A stretch of DNA of 13,315 nt from Ilumatobacteraceae bacterium. Lineage in GTDB: Bacteria; Actinomycetota; Acidimicrobiia; Acidimicrobiales; Ilumatobacteraceae. The stretch lies in the NCBI GenBank assembly GCA_021741795.1, contig JAIOXC010000028.1, positions 1 through 13,315 on the forward strand. The letters are read 5' to 3'. Below are positions 1-5,267 of this stretch, piece by piece. Under the pieces are notes generated by a model, which saw only the letters and a program-made list of their open reading frames with translations, was not told the origin of the DNA and ran no database searches. The translations under genes and the position numbers were made by a program. The stretch's first letter is position 1; the number at the start of each line of letters is the position of its first letter.

Positions 1-817
1 ATGGTTGTGAGCCGAAGAGCATTGCTTCAGCAACGAGAACGAGTCGTGGAGTCACTTCGGCAGGGCATGCAACCCAACCAGCACGAAAACCTGGCAGTGC
101 ATGCGACTTAGAGATGGATGAAACACTGAGTGTGCGATGGCGTAGGTGTGGCCTGTCAAACGGTGAGCAGAACGTGCCATCAAATGTCATGTCTGCGTAC
201 ACCTCGTCACAGATGATCCACAGATCGTGGCGCTCGCATACTTCGCCGATTGCATCGATTTCTTCTACTGAGAGCACTGCTCCAGTTGGGTTGCTTGGAT
301 TATTGAGCAGCAACACTTTTGTTCTCGGTGTGATTGCAGCTTCGATGGCCGAGGCAGTGACGTGAAATCCGTTGTCTGGAGAAGTCGGCACGGCAACAAA
401 CGTTGCGCCTGATGCGGCAACCAGTCCTTCATATGTTGCATAGTACGGATCCGGAACGAGCACTTCGTCGCCAGCCTCGACGAGCGTAAACAGGGCAGTG
501 CACAAACCATTCTGGGTGCCCGCTGTGTACAGAACTTCTTCAGGAGTAACGGGATTGCCCGAGCGCTTGCTGAGATGATTTGCAATTGCAAGGAGCGCCT
601 CTGGCTCGCCCTGACCGGCTGCGTAACGAGTGCGACCGTTGCGCATCGAGTTGGCTGCTTGGTCAAGGACTTTTGCGGGTGGTGGCAAGTCTGGTTCGCC
701 AATTGACAAGATGATGATGGGTTGTCCGAGCGCTGCACGACGAAGCGACTCTGAATGCACGGCCCATTTGGCTGCGCCAAGCCCCGTGAGGCGATCAGAG
801 ATTGGTGCGAACTTCAT
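1..817 (-). CDS. Class I/II PLP-dependent aminotransferase, C-terminus cut by window edge
   Basis: This is a fold-type I aminotransferase that moves an amino group between an amino acid and a 2-oxo acid using PLP. About 272 residues are present; the family usually has 380-400, so the C-terminal small domain lies outside the window. Visible landmarks are SIGEPD (38-43), TRYAAGQGEPE (63-73), the NPSNPTG turn (173-179), the PLP-binding D204 and Y207 in CDEVYAD, and the Schiff-base lysine K237 in SKSHALPGFRAGW. The frame is open throughout, with an in-frame TAG shortly upstream of the ATG at 817. It follows the hypothetical gene at 838-1326 with a 20-nt gap, so the two may be co-transcribed, although TAGATT lies 9 nt before the start. 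Substrate cannot be read from the sequence; an aspartate or aromatic/alanine-type aminotransferase is possible. Confidence 0.9.
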   Translation of the reverse strand, partial: MKFAPISDRLTGLGAAKWAVHSESLRRAALGQPIIILSIGEPDLPPPAKVLDQAANSMRNGRTRYAAGQGEPEALLAIANHLSKRSGNPVTPEEVLYTAGTQNGLCTALFTLVEAGDEVLVPDPYYATYEGLVAASGATFVAVPTSPDNGFHVTASAIEAAITPRTKVLLLNNPSNPTGAVLSVEEIDAIGEVCERHDLWIICDEVYADMTFDGTFCSPFDRPHLRHRTLSVSSISKSHALPGFRAGWVACPAEVTPRLVLVAEAMLFGSQP

Positions 818-837
818 CAGGCTATAAATCTACGCTG

Positions 838-1326
838 TCAGACTGCGTCTACTACTCGTTGTAGAACGACGCGCACCCCTCCCATATCTGGACGCTGCCA
901 GATCATGTTTCCGTTTTGGTCGAGTTGGCGAGTGACTTCAATTCCAGGAATACCAACTGGGCGTAACACAAATACAGAGTCTTCGTAACTTGCAACAACC
1001 TGAATGGGCGTCGTGTAATCAAAGACTGATACATCGTGCACACCATGTTCTTCGGTGCCATCTGCGCGACAATCTGCGATCGTTCCTCCGCCACAATCAA
1101 CGATTCGGTTTCCACATTGTTCAATGCGCTCGGTGTACGACATCAATCGATCATCAGGTGGTACCTGTACGCCGCCACGAGTTGCACTGACAGTTTTCCA
1201 GATACCTCGTAGGTCAGGCGCACCTGCCACCAATGGCTCGGTGCAATCACCAAGAATCGACGGGGGAAAGGTTGCGCCGTAGCCGCCAGATGGTGTGTGC
1301 GCGACTGGAATCTCCGATGAATGCAT
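838..1326 (-). CDS. Conserved-looking hypothetical protein (about 162 aa)
   Basis: I do not recognise a named family. The protein has no signal peptide or membrane segment. It opens with a Gly/Pro-rich stretch and then a conserved-looking core: APDLRGIWKTV, a YTERIEQCGNRIV segment with alternating hydrophobic residues, GTEEHGVHDVSVFDYTTPI, then LRPVGIPGIEVTRQLD. The pattern suggests a small all-beta, lipocalin-like fold; that is inference only. I chose the ATG at 1326 because TATGGT lies 6 nt before it, like other leaderless starts here. An in-frame GTG at 1356 would give 172 aa but has no supporting signal. It sits 20 nt upstream of the aminotransferase, suggesting an operon. Confidence 0.7.
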   Translation of the reverse strand: MHSSEIPVAHTPSGGYGATFPPSILGDCTEPLVAGAPDLRGIWKTVSATRGGVQVPPDDRLMSYTERIEQCGNRIVDCGGGTIADCRADGTEEHGVHDVSVFDYTTPIQVVASYEDSVFVLRPVGIPGIEVTRQLDQNGNMIWQRPDMGGVRVVLQRVVDAV

Positions 1327-1332
1327 GACGCC

Positions 1333-1338
1333 ACCATA
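1333..1338 (-). promoter_or_regulatory. Candidate -10 box for the hypothetical gene
   Basis: TATGGT on the minus strand ends 6 nt before the ATG at 1326, which would place the transcription start at or next to the start codon. No convincing -35 element was seen. Confidence 0.35.
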
Positions 1339-1377
1339 CAAGTCATTTGACCGCACTATTCACAGACTCGCGCACAC

Positions 1378-1647
1378 ATGCTAAATGTGCCGAGACTTTC
1401 TCACTTCTATGGAATTTCCATATACATGTATCCCCGCGATCACAATCCGCCTCACTTCCATGTCATCTACGGCGAATTCTCGGCACAAGTGCAAATATCA
1501 AGCGGTGCGATTATTGGCGGTGGTCTGCCCAGCCGCGCAGAACGGCTGGTCAGTGAATGGTTGGCCGTACATCGACTTGATTTATTTCGAGCGTGGGTGT
1601 TGATGCAGGAAGGAAAAAGTACGAATGAAATTGCGCCGCTTGGATAG
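1378..1647 (+). CDS. DUF4160 family protein (possible toxin-antitoxin-like partner)
   Basis: This 89-aa protein has the hallmark start of DUF4160: an RLSHFYGISIYMYPRDHNPPHFH segment with the histidine-rich DHNPPHFH at 21-28. The family-like middle (YGEFSAQVQI) and end (PSRAERLVSEWLAVHRLDLFRAWVLMQEGK...I.PL) are also present, and the length is normal. The ATG at 1378 is used here; a GTG three codons later (1387) would give VPRLSHF, closer to the usual N-terminus. It is followed 9 nt later by a DUF2442 gene. DUF4160 and DUF2442 genes commonly occur as neighbours and have been proposed as a toxin-antitoxin-like pair; biochemical activity is not established here. No strong ribosome-binding site was seen. 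Confidence 0.85.
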   Translation: MLNVPRLSHFYGISIYMYPRDHNPPHFHVIYGEFSAQVQISSGAIIGGGLPSRAERLVSEWLAVHRLDLFRAWVLMQEGKSTNEIAPLG

Positions 1648-1656
1648 GGTGGAGAA

Positions 1657-1950
1657 ATGAAACACAGTTCACAAGTATGTTCTGTTTCGTACATCGGTGG
1701 TCGCAAACTTGAGGTGACGTTTACCGACGGAGTGACGCGCGAACTTGAATTTCATGTTGACTGGAATGGCTATCTGGAGCCCTTAAACGAAGATGACTTT
1801 CTTGCGAAGGTTTCTGTTGATCCAGTTGCCCACACGTTGAGTTGGCCAGACGGGATTGATTTGGATCCGGATGTATTACACGGCGATTATGTGCCCGCAA
1901 CCGGCGCATATTTTTCTGTAGCAAAAGAATTTCGGCTGCAAACTTCATAA
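1657..1950 (+). CDS. DUF2442 family protein, partner of DUF4160
   Basis: This 97-aa protein matches DUF2442: a small beta-rich N-terminal half (GGRKLEVTFTDGVTRELEF at about 14-32), a central EPLNEDDFLAKVSVDP segment, and the diagnostic WPDGIDLDPDVLHG at 63-76. The ATG at 1657 is preceded by a purine-rich GGTGGAGAA, a reasonable ribosome-binding site for an internal operon gene. The gene starts 9 nt after the DUF4160 stop codon, so the two are almost certainly co-transcribed. Its 3' end converges on the tmRNA gene with only 23 nt between them. A role as antitoxin-like partner is inferred from family co-occurrence only. Confidence 0.87.
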   Translation: MKHSSQVCSVSYIGGRKLEVTFTDGVTRELEFHVDWNGYLEPLNEDDFLAKVSVDPVAHTLSWPDGIDLDPDVLHGDYVPATGAYFSVAKEFRLQTS

Positions 1951-2100
1951 ACGCATTTATTGAATACAACTAGTGGAGCTGGGGGGAATCGAACCCCCGT
2001 CCATCAGCCGTTGAACGCCCGTGATACGACCATTCCCAACATTGTCGCTACGCAGCAACACCGGCGGGTCGGCTGACAAACACCGAAATGTTTATCCGCG

Positions 2101-2158
2101 GAACGTCTTTCCGTTCGGCCATTGGTCTTTCCCAACGTCATCGGTCTTTCCCAATGTC
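2101..2158 (-). repeat. Three consecutive GAAAGA-loop hairpins in tmRNA, two forming a 19-bp tandem repeat
   Basis: Read on the plus strand, ATTGGTCTTTCCCAACGTC (2121-2139) and ATCGGTCTTTCCCAATGTC (2140-2158) are adjacent copies differing at two positions. In the RNA they fold as CAUUGG-GAAAGA-CCGAUG (2156-2139) and CGUUGG-GAAAGA-CCAAUG (2137-2120), and the differences keep the stems paired. A third hairpin, GAACG-GAAAGA-CGUUC (2116-2101), has the same hexaloop. They lie between the tag and the 3' domain, where pseudoknots 2-4 are expected. Confidence 0.8.
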
Positions 2159-2241
2159 ATTCCCCGCTTCTGTTGCCAGGCTGCGGTGAATTGGCCCCGT
2201 GCGACCTTGCGGCTCACGATTGCTCTCTACCCCCTAATCAA

Positions 2242-2286
2242 TTAGGCGGCGAGAGCGAACTGCTTGTTGGCAGTTGTTTTTTTGCC
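2242..2286 (-). other. tmRNA proteolysis-tag reading frame (GKKTTANKQFALAA)
   Basis: Inside ssrA, a frame running from a GGC resume codon to TAA encodes 14 residues ending in the classic KQFALAA degron. Of the three frames, only this one ends in ALAA, which fixes the reading frame. The resume codon GGC is inferred: tags starting with Gly are known (for example in Bacillus), but the start could differ by a codon. The UAA is followed within 11 nt by UGA and UAG in the other two frames. Confidence 0.85.
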
Positions 2287-2380
2287 CCGTTTTACGAGTC
2301 TGAGCAACTCGGGTCGCACGATCGCCCAGCGACACTGACGTCGAAACCTGTCAGCCCCATTGAACTTTCGTAACGGCTTC

Positions 2381-2386
2381 AGTGTA
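2381..2386 (-). promoter_or_regulatory. Candidate -10 box for ssrA
   Basis: TACACT on the minus strand lies 22 nt before the mature tmRNA 5' end, in the 50-nt smpB-ssrA gap. This would give a short 5' leader removed by RNase P. No good -35 is visible, and read-through from smpB is an alternative. Confidence 0.3.
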
Positions 2387-2408
2387 GGGCGGGGGTGTGC
2401 GAACTTGA

Positions 2409-2915
2409 CTACTGCTGTGCCTGTCTGCGGTTACGCCCAGCTTCACGGCGCATTTCCAACTCAGATTCCTTTTTGGCAATCGCTTGCCGGCGGTCTGCTT
2501 TTTGTCGGCCTTTTGCTAGCGCTAGTTCTACCTTGACTCTGCCTTTCGATAAACGCAATTCGAGTGGCACGAGCGTCAGTCGCTCTTGGGCAATGCGGTC
2601 TTGCAATCGACGAATCTGTTCTTTGTGCATCAGCAACTTGCGGCGGCGAGTTGGGTCGTGCGCATCAGAACCGTTGGCAAATGCGTATGCACCGATGTGC
2701 ATGCCGTCGAGCCACATCTCGCCGTTGCTTGCGTGGGCGTAGGCATCGGCGATTTGTACTTCACCAGACCTGATGCTCTTAACCTCGCTTCCGAGCAGCA
2801 CAATTCCAGCCTCGACGACATCAATGACGTCGTAGTCGTGGCGTGCTTTTCGGTTGCTCGCTAGCAACCTGTTGTTCTCGGGGTCTTCAGAGTTCTTCAT
2901 TGTTCGTTTCATCAT
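2409..2915 (-). CDS. smpB: SsrA-binding protein SmpB
   Basis: SmpB binds the tRNA-like domain of tmRNA and delivers it to stalled ribosomes. The protein is 168 aa from this start. It shows NRKARHDYDV (21-30), EAGIVLLGSEVKSIRSGEV (35-53), the DGMHIGAYAFAN strand (70-81), TRRRKLLMHKEQI (89-101), LTLVPLELRLSKGRVKVELALAKGRQKADRR (113-143) and a basic C-terminal tail expected to act in the decoding centre. The usual GKKxxDKR motif reads GRQKADRR. The start is uncertain: ATG codons occur at 2915, 2912 and 2900, and TATGAT at 2916-2911 looks like a -10 box that would favour 2900 (163 aa). It is followed by ssrA, its functional partner, and is divergent from the JAMM protease gene. Confidence 0.96.
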   Translation of the reverse strand: MMKRTMKNSEDPENNRLLASNRKARHDYDVIDVVEAGIVLLGSEVKSIRSGEVQIADAYAHASNGEMWLDGMHIGAYAFANGSDAHDPTRRRKLLMHKEQIRRLQDRIAQERLTLVPLELRLSKGRVKVELALAKGRQKADRRQAIAKKESELEMRREAGRNRRQAQQ

Positions 2916-2916
2916 A
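2911..2916 (-). promoter_or_regulatory. Candidate -10 box for smpB
   Basis: TATGAT (minus strand) is a near-consensus -10 hexamer ending 10 nt before the in-frame ATG at 2900. It overlaps the upstream-most annotated ATG, which argues that translation begins at 2900. Confidence 0.35.
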
Positions 2917-2920
2917 CGGC

Positions 2921-2926
2921 TAGCCT
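2921..2926 (+). promoter_or_regulatory. Candidate -10 box for the JAMM protease gene
   Basis: TAGCCT lies 9 nt before the ATG at 2936, within the 20-bp divergent gap that also holds the 8-bp palindrome GGCTAGCC (2918-2925). This fits a leaderless transcript. Confidence 0.3.
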
Positions 2927-2935
2927 GAAATCGCT

Positions 2936-3358
2936 ATGACGAGTGATCCAATGCGCCCGCTGCAGGTTTCTGCATCAATCATGAAGCAAATCGGTGATCA
3001 CGCCATTGCGTGTTATCCCGAAGAAGCATGTGGGCTGCTTGTTGGATCGGGAGCCACCAACACGGTGCTTGAGTTTCACCCAACCGAAAACACAGCCAAG
3101 TCGGCTCGGGTGTACACCATCAATGCTCGAGAGCATTTGATCATCGAGCGAGATGCAGAGAATGCGGGTCTTGAGGTAATTGGTGTCATTCATAGCCATA
3201 CTCACACCGAGGCCTATCCAAGTGGTACCGATGTGGCTCAGGCACCAGACCCAACCTGGCACTACATGATCGTGACCCTCAAACGGGGAGTGCCCGAACC
3301 CCGCAACTATCGCATCATCAATGAAGTGATTACCGAGACTCTGATCCAAGTGTCGTAA
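2936..3358 (+). CDS. Mec-like JAMM/MPN+ metallopeptidase (M67 family)
   Basis: This 140-aa protein is a compact JAMM zinc peptidase. The zinc and catalytic set is complete: E30 in PEEACGLL, then H86-S-H88 followed by seven residues, S96, two residues and D99 (HSHTHTEAYPSGTD). The family relative in Mycobacterium tuberculosis (Rv1334, Mec) cuts cysteine off the sulfur-carrier protein CysO. Here, as there, the gene is followed by cysM, which supports the same role; however, cysO itself is absent from the gap. A substrate other than CysO, or a CysO-like carrier encoded elsewhere, is therefore possible. The ATG at 2936 is used; an in-frame ATG at 2951 is an alternative. There is no Shine-Dalgarno sequence, as in other likely leaderless genes here. 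Confidence 0.9.
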   Translation: MTSDPMRPLQVSASIMKQIGDHAIACYPEEACGLLVGSGATNTVLEFHPTENTAKSARVYTINAREHLIIERDAENAGLEVIGVIHSHTHTEAYPSGTDVAQAPDPTWHYMIVTLKRGVPEPRNYRIINEVITETLIQVS

Positions 3359-3411
3359 TACAGGTGTCAGAAGGCTCTTGGCCTTGCTGTGCAGAGTCTT
3401 GACTGGCTCGG

Positions 3412-3417
3412 TACAAT
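3412..3417 (+). promoter_or_regulatory. Candidate -10 box for cysM
   Basis: TACAAT, a near-consensus -10 hexamer, ends 8 nt before the ATG at 3426, consistent with a leaderless transcript. A good -35 at the proper distance is not visible; TTGACT at 3399-3404 is too close. Confidence 0.4.
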
Positions 3418-3425
3418 TATGACCA

Positions 3426-4403
3426 ATGCGGTCAACAATACAGAGTTCCTCTAGGGCGCTTCATGAGAGTGTCCTCAGCCTCATCGGCAACACGCCGTTG
3501 GTTGACGTCAGCAATTTGTCTCCGAAACCTGGCGTGCGAATCTTGGCCAAATTGGAAAATCAAAATCCATTTGGATCGGTAAAGGATCGCATCGCGTTGT
3601 CGATGATTAATCAAGCAATCAAAGAGGGCGCTCTTGTCCCTGGTCAACGCATCATGGAGCCATCGTCGGGCAACACCGGCATTGCGCTTGCTGCCATCGC
3701 GGCCATCAAGGGAAACCCGATCACCATTCTGATGCCAGAAAGTGTGTCGATCGAACGTCGGCAGATGCTTGAAGTTTTCGGTGCCGAAATTATTTTGACA
3801 CCTGGTGGAGAAGGTTCTAATGGTGCAGTGAAGCGCGCTGAAGCGTTGGCACTCGAACATCCTGAGTGGTGCTTTATGCACCAGTATCAAAACGATGCGA
3901 ATCCTCGCGCGCATTACGAAGGCACTGGTCCAGAAATCTGGCGCGATTGTCCAGAGATCACTCACTTCGTTGCCGGCCTCGGCACGAGTGGCACGCTGAT
4001 GGGTGTCGGTCGGTATTTGAAAGAACAGAATCCGAATATTCAAATCATTGCGGTAGAGCCACCGTTGGGTGAGCGCGTTGAGGGCTTGCGCAATCTTGAC
4101 GACGGATATATTCCGCCGATTTTTGAAAACTGGCACGGCATCGATGTGCTGGATCGCAAGCGTGTGGTTCGCCCTCGCGAAAGTATTGAAATGACTCGGC
4201 GCATGGTGCGAGAGTGCGGTGTATTTGGTGGAATCTCGGCCGGGGCATCACTTGCAGGAGCGCTGAAAGTTGCGAGCGAAATTGAAGAAGGCACGATCGT
4301 GTTCATCATTTGTGACGGTGGTTGGAAGTACCTGTCAACCGGTGCTTACACGGATGATTTGGATGCAGCAGAAGCATCAGCCGAAAAAATTATTTATTTC
4401 TAG
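3426..4403 (+). CDS. cysM: Cysteine synthase CysM-like (probably O-phosphoserine-dependent)
   Basis: A fold-type II PLP enzyme of 325 aa that makes cysteine from an activated serine. Landmarks are IGNTPLV (20-26), the Schiff-base lysine K53 in GSVKDR, the substrate loop SSGNTG (80-85), and the phosphate loop GLGTSGT (184-190). The C-terminus GGWKYLSTGAY closely resembles mycobacterial CysM, as does LRNLDDGY. R222 in that segment aligns with Arg220 of M. tuberculosis CysM, the residue reported to select O-phosphoserine. This suggests the carrier-dependent type rather than the O-acetylserine/free sulfide type; the alignment is from memory. It lies 67 nt after the JAMM protease gene but no cysO lies between. 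Its stop codon overlaps the stop codon of the convergent eamA gene. Confidence 0.93.
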   Translation: MRSTIQSSSRALHESVLSLIGNTPLVDVSNLSPKPGVRILAKLENQNPFGSVKDRIALSMINQAIKEGALVPGQRIMEPSSGNTGIALAAIAAIKGNPITILMPESVSIERRQMLEVFGAEIILTPGGEGSNGAVKRAEALALEHPEWCFMHQYQNDANPRAHYEGTGPEIWRDCPEITHFVAGLGTSGTLMGVGRYLKEQNPNIQIIAVEPPLGERVEGLRNLDDGYIPPIFENWHGIDVLDRKRVVRPRESIEMTRRMVRECGVFGGISAGASLAGALKVASEIEEGTIVFIICDGGWKYLSTGAYTDDLDAAEASAEKIIYF

Positions 4404-5230
4404 CCGCCAGCAACAAGCACGACAAGGCCGAGTAGCACAATTGCTGCAGAGGTAATTCGTCTGCGATGGTCGCCTTCGTCGAGCATCTTCCAACCAGCAA
4501 ATGCTGCGATAACGACACTTGACTCGCGAAGTGCTGCCACATAGCCAACCGGTGCATGCTGATATGCAATCATGATCAACGCATACCCAGCAGTGGATGC
4601 GATGCCGGCCAAGCCAAATCGTTTCCAGTTAATTTTTAATGCCGGCATCATCTCGGCGCGACGAGTATTTGCAACCCACAAGGTGGTGATAGCAGCGGCA
4701 CAGACGTTGAGTGCAAGCGCGTATCCAATTGCGTTTGATTGTCGCGTTCCGTGACCGTCTACTACTGAATAGATCGCAATTGTTGAAGCAACACTCAGGG
4801 CAGCGCCAACAACATGCCACGAACCACTTGTGGCAAGGATCAGTAGCCCTGCAACAACCAACAGAATTCCGAAAGCGGAAACAAAAGAAATTGTGTCGTG
4901 CAAAATCAATACGCCACCTAGTGCTGCCGCGAGTGCACCGCCACCGCGCACGATTGGATACGACACCGAAAAGTCGCCGCGATCGTACGCACGTGAAAGC
5001 AACAAGATGTATGGCACGTGTGTTGCACCACTCACTGCAGCCCAACCCCAGGCAATTGATGGTGCGTCAGAAACAATTGTCCAAGCCAAAATCACAACTC
5101 CGGAGAGTGCACCAGCAATTGCAAACTGACCCCACAGTGCAAGTCGTTTATCTCCACTTTGCTTCACCGAGATATTCCACGATGCATGCAGCACTGCTGC
5201 AGTCAGTGCAAGAACCGTTGCAAGAAGCAC
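4400..5230 (-). CDS. EamA/DMT-family inner-membrane transporter
   Basis: A 276-aa, highly hydrophobic protein with about ten predicted transmembrane helices in two repeated halves. Each half begins with the EamA-type pattern: AAVLHASWNISVKQSGDKRL near the N-terminus and a second module from roughly residue 140. The end of each half has the typical motif, ARAYDRGDFSVSYPIVRGGGALAAALGGVLIL-like at about 79-109 and YVAALRESSVVIAAFAGWKMLDEGDHRRR at about 229-257. This family exports or imports small metabolites such as amino acids; the substrate is unknown. The start is GTG at 5230, with TAGCCT 6 nt upstream. It is convergent with cysM (stop codons interleaved in CTAG) and divergent from murI. In mycobacteria the equivalent spot holds a rhomboid-protease-like gene. 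Confidence 0.9.
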   Translation of the reverse strand: MLLATVLALTAAVLHASWNISVKQSGDKRLALWGQFAIAGALSGVVILAWTIVSDAPSIAWGWAAVSGATHVPYILLLSRAYDRGDFSVSYPIVRGGGALAAALGGVLILHDTISFVSAFGILLVVAGLLILATSGSWHVVGAALSVASTIAIYSVVDGHGTRQSNAIGYALALNVCAAAITTLWVANTRRAEMMPALKINWKRFGLAGIASTAGYALIMIAYQHAPVGYVAALRESSVVIAAFAGWKMLDEGDHRRRITSAAIVLLGLVVLVAGG

Positions 5231-5236
5231 CTGTGC

Positions 5237-5242
5237 AGGCTA
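5237..5242 (-). promoter_or_regulatory. Candidate -10 box for eamA
   Basis: TAGCCT on the minus strand ends 6 nt before the GTG start at 5230 and overlaps the left end of the 14-bp palindrome. Confidence 0.3.
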
Positions 5243-5252
5243 TTGCAATAGC
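5239..5252. promoter_or_regulatory. 14-bp perfect palindrome GCTATTGCAATAGC, candidate operator
   Basis: A perfect inverted repeat sits in the 37-bp gap between the divergent eamA and murI genes, directly upstream of the putative murI -10 and overlapping the putative eamA -10. The symmetry and position suit a dimeric transcription factor, but no regulator is identified. Confidence 0.45.
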
Positions 5253-5253
5253 G

Positions 5254-5259
5254 TAAACT
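5254..5259 (+). promoter_or_regulatory. Candidate -10 box for murI
   Basis: TAAACT ends 8 nt before the ATG at 5268, again matching the leaderless spacing seen in this window. Confidence 0.35.
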
Positions 5260-5267
5260 GAACTGCG

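Larger units (their letters stand above)
1974..2358 (-). ncRNA. ssrA: Transfer-messenger RNA (tmRNA)
   Basis: The tmRNA rescues stalled ribosomes together with SmpB. The 5' end GGGGCTGACAGGTTTCGAC pairs with the 3' end CAGCTCC plus discriminator A to form a 7-bp acceptor stem, including one G-U pair. The T arm has 5-bp GGGGG/CCCCC sides around TTCGATT. The length of 385 nt is normal. CCA is not encoded; the next genomic bases read CTA. The tag reading frame lies at 2286-2242 and encodes GKKTTANKQFALAA followed by TAA. The pseudoknot region holds three hairpins with identical loops (2101-2156). smpB ends 50 nt upstream. The assignment is firm; exact ends could shift by a base or two. Confidence 0.96.

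Noticed and set aside
265..780. Long minus-strand open frame of 171 codons in the aminotransferase region
   Set aside because: It is in a different frame from the continuous aminotransferase reading from 817 to 1, which carries all the family motifs; this frame is its shadow.
1971..2000. Attachment site of an integrated element at the tmRNA 3' end
   Set aside because: No second copy of the 3' sequence and no integrase gene were seen in the window, so only the position is suggestive.
2101..2158. Short regular repeats that could suggest a small CRISPR array
   Set aside because: The units are adjacent with no spacers and sit inside the tmRNA fold as hairpins.
2021..2373. Plus-strand open frames of 74 and 83 codons
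   Set aside because: They are antisense to the tmRNA gene and show no protein-like motifs.
3371..3385. Hairpin AAGGC-TCTTG-GCCTT after the JAMM protease gene as a terminator
   Set aside because: The stem is only 5 bp and no T run follows; it is too weak to call.
4629..5256. Open frames of 138 codons (minus) and 181 codons (plus) over eamA
   Set aside because: Both lie in other frames over the transporter gene and have a basic, Cys/Gln-rich composition typical of shadow translations.
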